DNA of 64,000 nucleotides from Vibrio aphrogenes. Its GTDB lineage: Bacteria > Pseudomonadota > Gammaproteobacteria > Enterobacterales > Vibrionaceae. Where the stretch lies: contig NZ_AP018690.1 of NCBI RefSeq assembly GCF_002157735.2, positions 124,001 through 188,000 of the forward strand, written 5' to 3'. A program made the position numbers and the translations under genes. The first letter of the stretch is position 1. The number at the start of each line of letters is the position of its first letter. This document shows positions 31,712 to 39,564 of the stretch, piece after piece. Under the pieces are notes generated by a model. It saw only the letters and a program-made list of their open reading frames with translations, made no database searches and was not told where the DNA came from.

Positions 31712-34087
31712 ATGACGATGTATTCTTCCCCCCTTCGCTTATCGAGCGACAAGCTTTATCACCCTGCTGATCTGGAACAGCTGCCTTGTAAATCGACCAA
31801 AGACATTCTTCCTATTGATGAAATTGTCGGCCAAGAACGTGCGCAAAAAGCCGTGGAATTTGCCATGTCGATCAGAGACAAGGGCTATAACATTTATGCG
31901 ACTGGGCAAAATGGTTTAGGCAAGCGAACCATGGTGCTGCGCTATTTAAATCGGCATAAACCGGATGATATGCAAGTGTTTGATTGGTGTTATGTCGCCA
32001 ATTTTGAAGACATCCGTCGTCCAAAGGTATTGCGATTACCAAGTGGAGTAGGGAAAGCCTTTCGCTTGGATATGGACAAATTATTAACCAAATTAGTGAA
32101 AGCGATCCCGCTGGCATTTGATAACGAAGTGTATTTTTCGCGCTCGGAAAAGTTGAAAACTCAGCTCAATCAGAAACAACAATCGGCATTAGAAGAGATC
32201 AGTAAACAAGCCAAACAAAAAGGCGTGAGCTTAAGTATTACTTTGCAGGGCGATTACGAATTTATCGCCATGCAGAATGAGGAAGAAGTGCACACAGAGG
32301 AGTCGTTTTTAGAGCTGACTCAGAAAGAGCAAGAGACGTTTCATAAAACCATTGATGAGCTTGAAATCCAGTTACGCGGCATGATCCGTCAGTTGACAGA
32401 ATGGGAAGAAGCCTTCAGCGAAAAAATGAAAAAACTCAATGATGAAACGGCGCTCGAAGTATTTGCTCATCTGATTAAAGATCTTAAAAAAAACTATTCT
32501 AAATACCCTGAGATTAAGCAGTATTTAACCGAAGTACAAAAAGATGTGGTTGAAAATGTTGACCAGTTCTTACAAGAGAGTAATGAGCAAAATGAGATTG
32601 CATCGGCCTCTTTAGACAGTAAATTGCCACGCCGCTATAGCATTAATGTGTTGGTGAGCCAGCCTGAAGATACCTTTCCTATAGTGGTGGAGGATAATCC
32701 TAATTATCACAGTTTGTTTGGTTGCGTGGAAACTGCGACCTATAAAGGCACCGTCTTCACTGATTTTTCTTTGATTCGTCCTGGTAGCATGCATAAAGCT
32801 AATGGTGGTGTGCTATTGATGGATGCGATTAAAGTGCTGGAACAACCTTATGTGTGGGATGGCATTAAACGTGCGCTGCGTGCTCGTCAACTCAGCTTAA
32901 CTTCGTTAGAAAAAGAAGTGACGTTAACAGGGGCGGTGTCTCTTGACCCTGAGCCGATCCCACTCGATGTTAAAATCATCTTGTTTGGTGATTATCGCAC
33001 TTATCAATTGTTGCAACATTACGATCCAGAATTTAGCGAGTTGTTCCGAGTAACCGCAGATTTTGAAGATGAAATGAAGCGCACACCAGAATCGGAAATG
33101 CATTACGCACGTTTTATTTCCAGCATTGTGCATGATAACGGCATGTTGCATTGCGATAAAAAAGCCATCGCGAAAATCATTGAACATAGCTCGCGTAATG
33201 CCGGCGATCAAAATAAGTTGTCGCTGCATTCGGCGCATATTGCCAATTTATTGCGCGAGTCTAATTATGTGGCACGTGGGGCAAAATCTAGCCTCATTCG
33301 AGCCTCACATGTTGAACAGGCCTTAATTAATCAAGAAATGCGAGTGAATCGCTTGCAAGACAGCGTGATGGAAACCTTCACCAACGGGACGACTTTAATT
33401 AAAACTGAAGGTTGTGCGGTTGGGGTGGTGAATGCCTTATCCGTTCTGTCGACCAGCGACCACATGTTTGGTGCGCCAAATCGCATTACGGCTACTACCG
33501 CCTTTGGAGATGGGCAGATCCTCGATATCGAACGCAATGTGGATTTAGGCGGCAGTATTCACTCTAAAGGGGTGATGATATTGTCGGCCTATTTGGCATC
33601 GATTTTAGGTCGTAACGCTAAAATTCCACTTACGACCCATATCACCTTTGAACAGTCTTACGGTGGGGTTGATGGTGACAGTGCGTCTATGGCCGAAGTG
33701 TGCGCGATTGTGTCGGCTTTTTCAACATTGCCATTACGTCAAGATATTGCTATCACCGGCTCCATGAACCAATTTGGTGAAGCGCAGCCTATCGGCGGAG
33801 TGAATGAGAAAATCGAAGGCTTTTTTGATGTCTGTAAAATCAAAGGTCGCAGCACAACCCAAGGGGTGATTATCCCGCAGTCAAATGTACATAACTTAAT
33901 GTTACGTAAGGATATTATTGAGGCGGTGCACAAAGGTGAATTCCATATTTGGGCAATTGAGCATGTGACCCAAGCGTTGGAAATCTTTATGGATAAGCCG
34001 GCAGGAGAATTGGCAGAGGATGCCTGTTACCCGGTTGGTAGTATTTTTGGGATCACACAAGCTAAATTGAATGCGTTACGACGTTAA
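31712..34087 (+). CDS. Lon-like ATP-dependent protease (LonB/YcbZ type, S16)
   Basis: A 791-residue protein from the ATG at 31712 (AGGGA eight bases upstream). The N-terminal P-loop-like AAA region has IVGQERAQKAVEFAMSIRDKGYNIYATGQNGLGKRT (Walker A GQNGLGKR). A long coiled-coil insert spans about 130-290, then come the second AAA half and the S16 peptidase domain. The catalytic dyad is S657 (GVDGDSASMAE) and K700 (IGGVNEKIEG), 43 residues apart as in E. coli Lon. It degrades proteins in the cytosol; a specific physiological target is unknown. It is longer than E. coli YcbZ, which lacks some of the AAA motifs. Confidence 0.9.
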   Translation: MTMYSSPLRLSSDKLYHPADLEQLPCKSTKDILPIDEIVGQERAQKAVEFAMSIRDKGYNIYATGQNGLGKRTMVLRYLNRHKPDDMQVFDWCYVANFEDIRRPKVLRLPSGVGKAFRLDMDKLLTKLVKAIPLAFDNEVYFSRSEKLKTQLNQKQQSALEEISKQAKQKGVSLSITLQGDYEFIAMQNEEEVHTEESFLELTQKEQETFHKTIDELEIQLRGMIRQLTEWEEAFSEKMKKLNDETALEVFAHLIKDLKKNYSKYPEIKQYLTEVQKDVVENVDQFLQESNEQNEIASASLDSKLPRRYSINVLVSQPEDTFPIVVEDNPNYHSLFGCVETATYKGTVFTDFSLIRPGSMHKANGGVLLMDAIKVLEQPYVWDGIKRALRARQLSLTSLEKEVTLTGAVSLDPEPIPLDVKIILFGDYRTYQLLQHYDPEFSELFRVTADFEDEMKRTPESEMHYARFISSIVHDNGMLHCDKKAIAKIIEHSSRNAGDQNKLSLHSAHIANLLRESNYVARGAKSSLIRASHVEQALINQEMRVNRLQDSVMETFTNGTTLIKTEGCAVGVVNALSVLSTSDHMFGAPNRITATTAFGDGQILDIERNVDLGGSIHSKGVMILSAYLASILGRNAKIPLTTHITFEQSYGGVDGDSASMAEVCAIVSAFSTLPLRQDIAITGSMNQFGEAQPIGGVNEKIEGFFDVCKIKGRSTTQGVIIPQSNVHNLMLRKDIIEAVHKGEFHIWAIEHVTQALEIFMDKPAGELAEDACYPVGSIFGITQAKLNALRR

Positions 34088-34092
34088 TTCAC

Positions 34093-34126
34093 TCTTATTG
34101 ATGTGCGATTCTTATTGATGTGCGAT
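34093..34126. repeat. perfect 17-bp tandem duplication
   Basis: TCTTATTGATGTGCGAT at 34093-34109 is repeated without change at 34110-34126. It begins just after the protease stop codon and ends 14 bases before the CueR-type promoter. Confidence 0.9.
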
Positions 34127-34139
34127 GAGTGTGCGTCCA

Positions 34140-34170
34140 TTGACCTTCCTGTAGCGGGAAGCTTTATGCT
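34140..34170 (+). promoter_or_regulatory. CueR/MerR-type promoter
   Basis: -35 TTGACC (34140-34145) and -10 TATGCT (34165-34170) are 19 bases apart, the over-long spacing of MerR-family promoters. Between them lies ACCTTCC-N7-GGAAGCT, which matches the CueR operator (CCTTCC-N7-GGAAGG) and closely resembles the E. coli copA promoter. It points at the 36-residue gene that starts about 52 bases after the predicted +1. Confidence 0.8.
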
Positions 34171-34228
34171 ATGAGCTCTATATTTTATGATTTCTTTATT
34201 AACAGAGAAATACCTTATTGGAGGGTCT

Positions 34229-34339
34229 ATGGGCTGCTGTAATCAAGCACCAAATGGTGGTGGTGATTTTAAACTGGCATTGAAAGTCTTCGGCGCTATT
34301 GCGTTGGTGGTTTTATTGCTGGTGATCTTTTTCGGGTAA
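34229..34339 (+). CDS. 36-residue Cys-Cys membrane peptide under a CueR-type promoter
   Basis: ATG at 34229 has a strong ribosome site (GGAGGG, 34220-34225). The peptide has a soluble head, MGCCNQAPNGGGDFK, with adjacent cysteines at 3 and 4, and one transmembrane helix (about 17-35: LKVFGAIALVVLLLVIFF) ending FG. The promoter is of the copper-sensing type, so a role in copper handling at the inner membrane is likely, for example as a Cu(I)-binding accessory to the CopA exporter. That role is inference; I do not recognise a named family. The next gene is convergent, so it is transcribed alone. Confidence 0.75.
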   Translation: MGCCNQAPNGGGDFKLALKVFGAIALVVLLLVIFFG

Positions 34340-34414
34340 TGGATTTCACTCATCAAGTTTACCTGCTGAGTAAGAGGTGAATCTTTGCATTTAACCCTTA
34401 CCTGTAAGTATTTA

Positions 34415-34643
34415 ACCTCAGCTGCGGATAACTAGAAGTCACTCAATACAGCACTTTGGGCGTCTAACTTCGTTAAAATCAACGCAATAGGCCAGCTATT
34501 GACTTATGATTTTGCCTTGTTAGCCATCCCAAATTGCAATATTGAGAGAAAGTAATCAACCCTATGTACCTGATAGATTTTTTATCTTTTATATATCATA
34601 AGGTTAGACTTGTTATTGTGACACTCTTATCCGCAGTTGAGGT
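34415..34643 (+). mobile_element. MITE-like element, copy B (229 bp)
   Basis: Same length, orientation and terminal repeats as copy A (26902-27130), with two base differences over 229. It is flanked by the direct repeat TATTTA (34409-34414 and 34644-34649). It lies between the 36-residue peptide gene and the terminator of the convergent AsmA-like gene. No coding capacity. Different 6-bp duplications at the two copies show independent transposition and not segmental duplication. Confidence 0.9.
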
Positions 34644-34656
34644 TATTTAAATAAAA

Positions 34657-34684
34657 GCGGCATGAGCGTTAAAACTCATGCCGC
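34657..34684 (-). terminator. intrinsic terminator after the AsmA/DUF748 gene
   Basis: GCGGCATGAG (34657-34666) pairs perfectly with CTCATGCCGC (34675-34684). The minus-strand tail is CTTTTATTT, and the MITE inserted directly beyond it. Confidence 0.88.
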
Positions 34685-34738
34685 AAACTAATGACTCTAT
34701 TGACTTAAATGTGAATTACTTGGCATCAATAATGGCAA

Positions 34739-37700
34739 TCACTTCGCATCAATGGTTAATTCGGCGCCTTGGCTATCCGTGATCAATTTGGTTTTGCTGT
34801 CTAAGATGAATAAGCGTTCAGGGTTTAATTGCTGTTCATCTACTAAGTAAGCTTTGATATTGCCAGCACGTTCTTCAGCTAAGTTACCGAGATCGTCTTG
34901 GCTGATGGTTTGTGCATCTACTAGTTGGTTATAAAGGCTGATGTGGAGCGCCGTTTGTCGTTGCTCTGAATTCACTTTACCATCGGCACTTTCTGCCTTG
35001 AGTTGTTGCTCAATTTTATCTTCTTCATCTCCAACGTCTTTTTTCAGTTGCTCTTCATAAAGATCTTCAAGGCTGTCGGTTAAATCTTCATTTTTAGCTA
35101 TGGTACTGGCTGAGGCCTCTTCTGGAAGCGCATCTAAACCACTATCTAATAAAAGCTGTTGCTGTAGTTTAGTTTCTGCTAAAGCTCGGCTATCGGTAGC
35201 CGCATCGACGGCACCGGTGATGCTGATGGTCAGTTGTGGGCGATCTAAGAGTGCTTTGGCTAAGGTGGCTAATTGCTCTTTGGCTTTAGGTGATAAATCG
35301 GAATGACCAGCGGCATAAGGAACATGGTTGAGTTCTTCATCGCTACCCGCTAGACCTGCTAATAATGAGAACGGTGCCGTTACGGCTTTCGTGATCACGT
35401 TAGTTAAGGCTTTTAAGACAATCCCACCGACGCTGAAATCGGGATCATTGACATCGCCAGAGACTTGCATACCTAAATCAATCACGCCGTTTTGGTCTTG
35501 TAATAGGGCAATGGCGAGTTTTAAAGGTAAGCCTGTAGCGAGATCAGAATCACTCGGTTCGCCAAGTTGTAATTGGTCGATCACTAAATGGTTATCGCCC
35601 ACTAATTGGTTGTTTTCTAATTGGTATTTTAAATCCAGTGAGAGCTGGCCTTTATCAATGTAGTAACCAGCATAGGTGCCTGAATAAGGGTTAACCGAGG
35701 TCAATTCAACGCTCTTAAAGATTAAATCCAAATCTAAATATGGGTTTTTAATCAATGGGTTAATTGCACCTTTTAAGGTTACGGGTGCGTATTTATTGAT
35801 TTTACCTTTGATATCAACCGTGGCTTTGGTGCCTGGGGTTGATGAGATATTACGCACATAACCTGAAATGGATTCAATGCCTGATTGGAAGCTTGTAGGA
35901 AGAGAGTAATCGGCAAAGTAGGCGGAACCATTATTCATGCGAATTTGCCCAACATAAACTTTCATCGGCTTGCTGGCAGGTTGACGAGAAGTTGCTTTGG
36001 ATGAACTTGCTGGTTGCGGTTTCACCAAGTTACCAATGTTGGTTTGACGATTTTTATCAATTAAGACTTTTCCGTAAGGGGCGGTAAAAGTGATGGTATT
36101 AATGTTCAGAGCATTCTTCGCTTGATCAAACGACAGGCTATTGATGGCCATGTTGGACCATTTTACCAATGGCTGATATTCCACTTTATCGCGAATGTTT
36201 AGGTTGCTTAATTGAGCGCTACCTTTATAAAGCGCGTGGCCTTTGCTATCGGCACTAAACTCACCCTTTGTACTTAATTTACCACTGCGTAATTGTACAT
36301 TTAAATATGGGTCAAGATAGGTTTGCAGTTGGCTTAAATCGAGATTTGTCAGTGCAATTTGTCCTTGGGCAGTTAGCGCTTTGGCATCGACTTTTCCTGA
36401 GCTGCTCAGTGAACCACGGGTATTTTTAGGCTCTGCTTTTAGCCAAGAGTTGACGGTCACATCCACTTGATAATCAATTGGAGAGCGTAAATCGCTATAG
36501 ATATCTTGCGTAGTCAAGGACAACGGATAAATTCGCCAGTTCACGCCATTACTCACCATGCGTTCATTCACATGAATATCGGTATTTTGCATATCAAATT
36601 GATGCAAGTGAACAACCCAGGTTGGCGCTGTGGCTGGCGCGGGAGAGCTCGCAATAGTTTTATCGTTAGCGGTGGCGGCTTTACTTGAGGCATCAGAAGC
36701 GGAGTCACTGCTTGCCACTGCTTTTGTTGATGTGGAGTTGTCAGTCGGAGTGGAAGTGGCCGCTGTGGTTGGCACAAACAACCCTTGCAGATCAAGACCT
36801 TGTTTGGTGAGCACACTGTCAATCCATAAACCATCTAATTGAAGGCTTTGGATATTGATGGTTTGTTGCTGGCTATCTAAAGCAATGTTATTGACGCTTA
36901 ATAAAGGTAGCTTGATTTTAGGCGCTTGTTGGTCACTAAACTCTAGATGACGTAGAGCAAATTGGCCTTGTTGCGTTGAAAAGTTAAGTGCTTGATCGTC
37001 TTGTTTTAATTCAAATTGAGTGGAGAAATCCAATTGACCATGAGTCAGCTTCGCTTTGAGTTCTTTTTCAGCAAAAGGCCAAAAGCGCGCCAACGTAATG
37101 TGAGTTAAATCCAGCTTACCTTGAAGGGCAAACGGTGCCAGTTGGAATTGACCTTTTAAGCTCAGTGCGCCGTTATCTGGGCCGGTTAATTTTAAATCAA
37201 ATTGGTTAATTGATTGGGTGATATCGCTTTGCTGCGCCTTGGTTGGTGGAACATTAGCTTGCTGTGTATCCGATGTCGCGGCCGGCTTAATAATCGTGAG
37301 CGCTTGAGAGTCTAATTGTGGTAGGTGAAGGTCTAAGCCTTGGTATTGTAAATGAGCCCCAGTTGGTTGATCTCGATATTCAAATTGTCCTTGAGTGAGT
37401 TGGATATCTTGGGCATGAATAGCAGGTAGGCCGGGTTTGTCTTCTGTGGTTTGCACTGTTTCTGGTTGCTGGCTTGCATTGGCCGCCAGTGTGTTAATGA
37501 TGTCTGAAAAATTGAACTCAGATTGATTATTAAGACGAGCGATCGTGACGTGAGGCTTCACTAAGTAAAAATGCTCAATAGTGGGCGCAAGGCTTAACAA
37601 GCTTTTCCAGAAGCCAATTTGAAGGTCTAATTTGTCAAACTTTACAAAGGCATCAGTTGTGTTTTGCTCTTGAATATCAAACCCTGTGACTCGAACACGC

Positions 37701-37915
37701 AATAAAAATGGGTTAATACGAATTTGTTGAATATGGACATCACGGCCGAGTAAAGCACTTAATTGTTTTGGAGCTTGTGATTGAAGGGTTGCGGGAACGA
37801 TAAGGCCAAGAATAATGGCATAGCAACCATAGGCGAGTAATAAATAGCTGGTAATTCGTAGCGCGAGTGGAGCTTGCTTAAATTTCGCATAAGCATTTTT
37901 TAGAGCGAGTGGCAT
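34739..37915 (-). CDS. AsmA-like / DUF748 envelope protein
   Basis: A 1058-residue protein with one N-terminal transmembrane anchor (ITSYLLLAYGCYAIILGLIVPATL, about 18-41) and a large periplasmic part with DUF748 repeats (LLGRDVHIQQIRINPFLLRVRVTGFDIQE; DYSLPTSFQSGIESISGYVRNISS; KINKYAPVTLKGAINPL). A Ser/Thr/Ala-rich linker lies near 370-430. The C-terminal third (PLKLAIALLQDQNGVIDLGMQVSGDVNDPDFSVGGIVLKAL) is typical of the family, followed by a charged helical tail. AsmA-type proteins form long hydrophobic grooves thought to carry phospholipid to the outer membrane. This one may do likewise. Confidence 0.87.
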   Translation of the reverse strand: MPLALKNAYAKFKQAPLALRITSYLLLAYGCYAIILGLIVPATLQSQAPKQLSALLGRDVHIQQIRINPFLLRVRVTGFDIQEQNTTDAFVKFDKLDLQIGFWKSLLSLAPTIEHFYLVKPHVTIARLNNQSEFNFSDIINTLAANASQQPETVQTTEDKPGLPAIHAQDIQLTQGQFEYRDQPTGAHLQYQGLDLHLPQLDSQALTIIKPAATSDTQQANVPPTKAQQSDITQSINQFDLKLTGPDNGALSLKGQFQLAPFALQGKLDLTHITLARFWPFAEKELKAKLTHGQLDFSTQFELKQDDQALNFSTQQGQFALRHLEFSDQQAPKIKLPLLSVNNIALDSQQQTINIQSLQLDGLWIDSVLTKQGLDLQGLFVPTTAATSTPTDNSTSTKAVASSDSASDASSKAATANDKTIASSPAPATAPTWVVHLHQFDMQNTDIHVNERMVSNGVNWRIYPLSLTTQDIYSDLRSPIDYQVDVTVNSWLKAEPKNTRGSLSSSGKVDAKALTAQGQIALTNLDLSQLQTYLDPYLNVQLRSGKLSTKGEFSADSKGHALYKGSAQLSNLNIRDKVEYQPLVKWSNMAINSLSFDQAKNALNINTITFTAPYGKVLIDKNRQTNIGNLVKPQPASSSKATSRQPASKPMKVYVGQIRMNNGSAYFADYSLPTSFQSGIESISGYVRNISSTPGTKATVDIKGKINKYAPVTLKGAINPLIKNPYLDLDLIFKSVELTSVNPYSGTYAGYYIDKGQLSLDLKYQLENNQLVGDNHLVIDQLQLGEPSDSDLATGLPLKLAIALLQDQNGVIDLGMQVSGDVNDPDFSVGGIVLKALTNVITKAVTAPFSLLAGLAGSDEELNHVPYAAGHSDLSPKAKEQLATLAKALLDRPQLTISITGAVDAATDSRALAETKLQQQLLLDSGLDALPEEASASTIAKNEDLTDSLEDLYEEQLKKDVGDEEDKIEQQLKAESADGKVNSEQRQTALHISLYNQLVDAQTISQDDLGNLAEERAGNIKAYLVDEQQLNPERLFILDSKTKLITDSQGAELTIDAK

Positions 37916-38186
37916 ACAACAGAGACCTCAAAGCCGTTTGCAAAAGGGCAAACAAAAAATAATCTTGTTCTTATTATACGCTGTAGTAAGGATTTAAAAA
38001 CGCTAAAGCGTGAGTTTTTTCTGATTGTCTTGTAGGGAAAAACGATAGGTCGAATAGATGTTTTTAACTGATTGATAATCAATGATTATATTAGTTTTTT
38101 TTGCACATTGGCATGACGCAAGGTGTTCAGCTAAGGGCCGTTCACATCAAGGTCATGTCGTTTATGATGGCAAGGTGGTGATAAAT

Positions 38187-38708
38187 TCAACGAGGAATAA
38201 GGTGAATTGCCCCAAGATAACAATCAGATTGACATACCCCACAACCAGAACACTGATCATTGTTAATGCTTGGGCGCTGGCCATCTCGCCATTCTAAAGC
38301 TTGGGAAGGACAGCTGTTTTGGCAGGCATCACAAAAGCCGTAAGCATTGATGCAGGTTTCAGCAACCCTTGCCCGCAATCCAATATCTTGCTGGGTATGA
38401 CTCAGCGCCGGGGTGGGGCATACGTTTTGGCATTGGCCACATAAGCTGCAATGTGAGTATTCTAAATCGAGAGTTGGAAAGCCATGTTCAAGGCGAATGA
38501 CCGATTCTGGACACGATTTTTCGCACTCACCACATTGGTTGCATAAGCGGGTGAAAATATCTTCATCGACGGCATTCGGCGGGCGAGGGATGGTTCTTTG
38601 TACCGTCTCTTGCACTTCTAGCGATTGCTGAGCACGCTGAGTTAAGCCGGTGAATAAGGCTCTCCGGCTCAGCTGCGGCTGTTGGTCTTTATTGCGAGAT
38701 ATTGACAT
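38187..38708 (-). CDS. napF: ferredoxin-type protein NapF-like
   Basis: A 173-residue protein with four Cys-rich blocks: CNQCGECEKSCPE, CSLCGQCQNVCP, CDACQNSCP and CSGCGVCQSDC, enough for three to four 4Fe-4S clusters, and an N-terminal SRRALF as in NapF. NapF helps mature or reduce the catalytic subunit of periplasmic molybdoenzymes in the cytoplasm. Here it follows torD with a 20-base overlap and is divergent from dmsABC, not from nap genes, so it probably serves this DMSO-reductase-type enzyme. Confidence 0.85.
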   Translation of the reverse strand: MSISRNKDQQPQLSRRALFTGLTQRAQQSLEVQETVQRTIPRPPNAVDEDIFTRLCNQCGECEKSCPESVIRLEHGFPTLDLEYSHCSLCGQCQNVCPTPALSHTQQDIGLRARVAETCINAYGFCDACQNSCPSQALEWRDGQRPSINNDQCSGCGVCQSDCYLGAIHLIPR

Positions 38709-39321
38709 TAAAATAAATCTGTCTTGGTTTAATTTGGATCGCTAAGCTGGATGTTAATTGTACTAACAACGATTGCGTTAAGGCCATGGCGGAGGCATAA
38801 GCGGTGTCTTTAAGTAAAGGCTGAATTTGAGCGCAATAATGTTGTGTCCAAGGCAACATGTGCGTGCCTAATAACTCCGTTAATTCATCTGAGGGCGTTT
38901 CGTCTTCTTGTGACGCTAGGATTTCGCCTAATGTCATCATCATTAAACCAATGTGATCCAAAGGATCATTTTTTTGGGTTTCAAATTCAAAACCATGCTG
39001 AGTAAGAAATTGTTTATATTCAGATGTGGACTCACCAAATAACACACATTCACGATCTAAATACACTGAGCCCCAAGGTGGCACCGGCATATCAGCAATT
39101 CCTGAGAAGAATTCATCATGAGTTTCGCTTAATGAGGCGGAGTTTGTGGTTCTAAATTGCTCAACTAGCTGCGAAAAGGTCACAAGTAGAGGACTATTTT
39201 CTTGATTTGGCAGAGTAAAGGTTAAGATTTGGTCAATGCCATGAGCGGCGTATTCAGAAGGGTGAAAATACAGCAATGCGCCAAGGACTTTAGAAATTAA
39301 AGCGTGTTCTTGATAAGGCAT
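38689..39321 (-). CDS. TorD/DmsD family molybdoenzyme chaperone
   Basis: A 210-residue all-helical protein with the family signatures YLDRECVLFGESTSEYKQFL and NDPLDHIGLMMMTLGEIL (the E/N-P-x-D-H block). Such chaperones bind the Tat signal peptide of molybdoenzyme subunits and hold them until the cofactor is loaded. It is divergent from the Tat-targeted DmsA gene, its likely client, and co-transcribed with the NapF-like gene. Confidence 0.87.
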   Translation of the reverse strand: MPYQEHALISKVLGALLYFHPSEYAAHGIDQILTFTLPNQENSPLLVTFSQLVEQFRTTNSASLSETHDEFFSGIADMPVPPWGSVYLDRECVLFGESTSEYKQFLTQHGFEFETQKNDPLDHIGLMMMTLGEILASQEDETPSDELTELLGTHMLPWTQHYCAQIQPLLKDTAYASAMALTQSLLVQLTSSLAIQIKPRQIYFNVNISQ

Positions 39322-39391
39322 AATTCTTAACTCTTTCTTTATTATTGATTTTTTCGATTCATTTTAGAACAACGTCAAACATGAGCTAGAT

Positions 39392-39410
39392 GGTTGTGAG
39401 AATCATTATC
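39392..39410. promoter_or_regulatory. Fur-box-like sequence in the torD/dmsA divergent region
   Basis: GTGAGAATCATTATC within this 19-mer aligns with the Fur consensus ending GATAATCATTATC at 12 of 13 core positions. Iron control of an Fe-S- and Mo-rich enzyme is plausible but untested. Confidence 0.5.
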
Positions 39411-39424
39411 ACTTTCGTATTTCA

Positions 39425-39444
39425 ATTCAGGCAGTTACCTGAAT
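39425..39444. promoter_or_regulatory. dyad ATTCAGG-N6-CCTGAAT upstream of dmsA
   Basis: A perfect 7-bp inverted repeat with a 6-base centre, midway between the divergent torD and dmsA genes. Position and symmetry suggest an operator. I do not recognise the cognate factor. A canonical FNR site (TTGAT-N4-ATCAA) was not found here. Confidence 0.45.
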
Positions 39445-39564
39445 CACTAGCACGTAATATACGGTGGATAGAACCGCTTTACTTTGATTTAAAACAAGGT
39501 ACCCCGATAGAGGTACGTCCATAATTGCCGCCATAACTCGAAGCATAAAAAATGAGGTAATGTC

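Noticed and set aside
34342..34390. Hairpin after the 36-residue peptide gene as its terminator
   Set aside because: Only short interrupted pairing is present, with no proper T tract; not strong enough to call.
38060..38095. Second Fur-like sequence (TGATTGATAATCAATGATT) between the AsmA-like and napF genes
   Set aside because: Only about 11 of 16 positions fit the Fur consensus and the region is AT-rich; chance match is likely.
38655..38680. CTCAGCTGCGG match to the MITE end inside napF
   Set aside because: Only 11 bases, located in conserved coding sequence, with no second end or duplication; considered coincidence.
39322..39564. FNR site upstream of dmsA
   Set aside because: No TTGAT-N4-ATCAA match with acceptable spacing was found; TTGATTTTTTCGAT lacks the second half-site.
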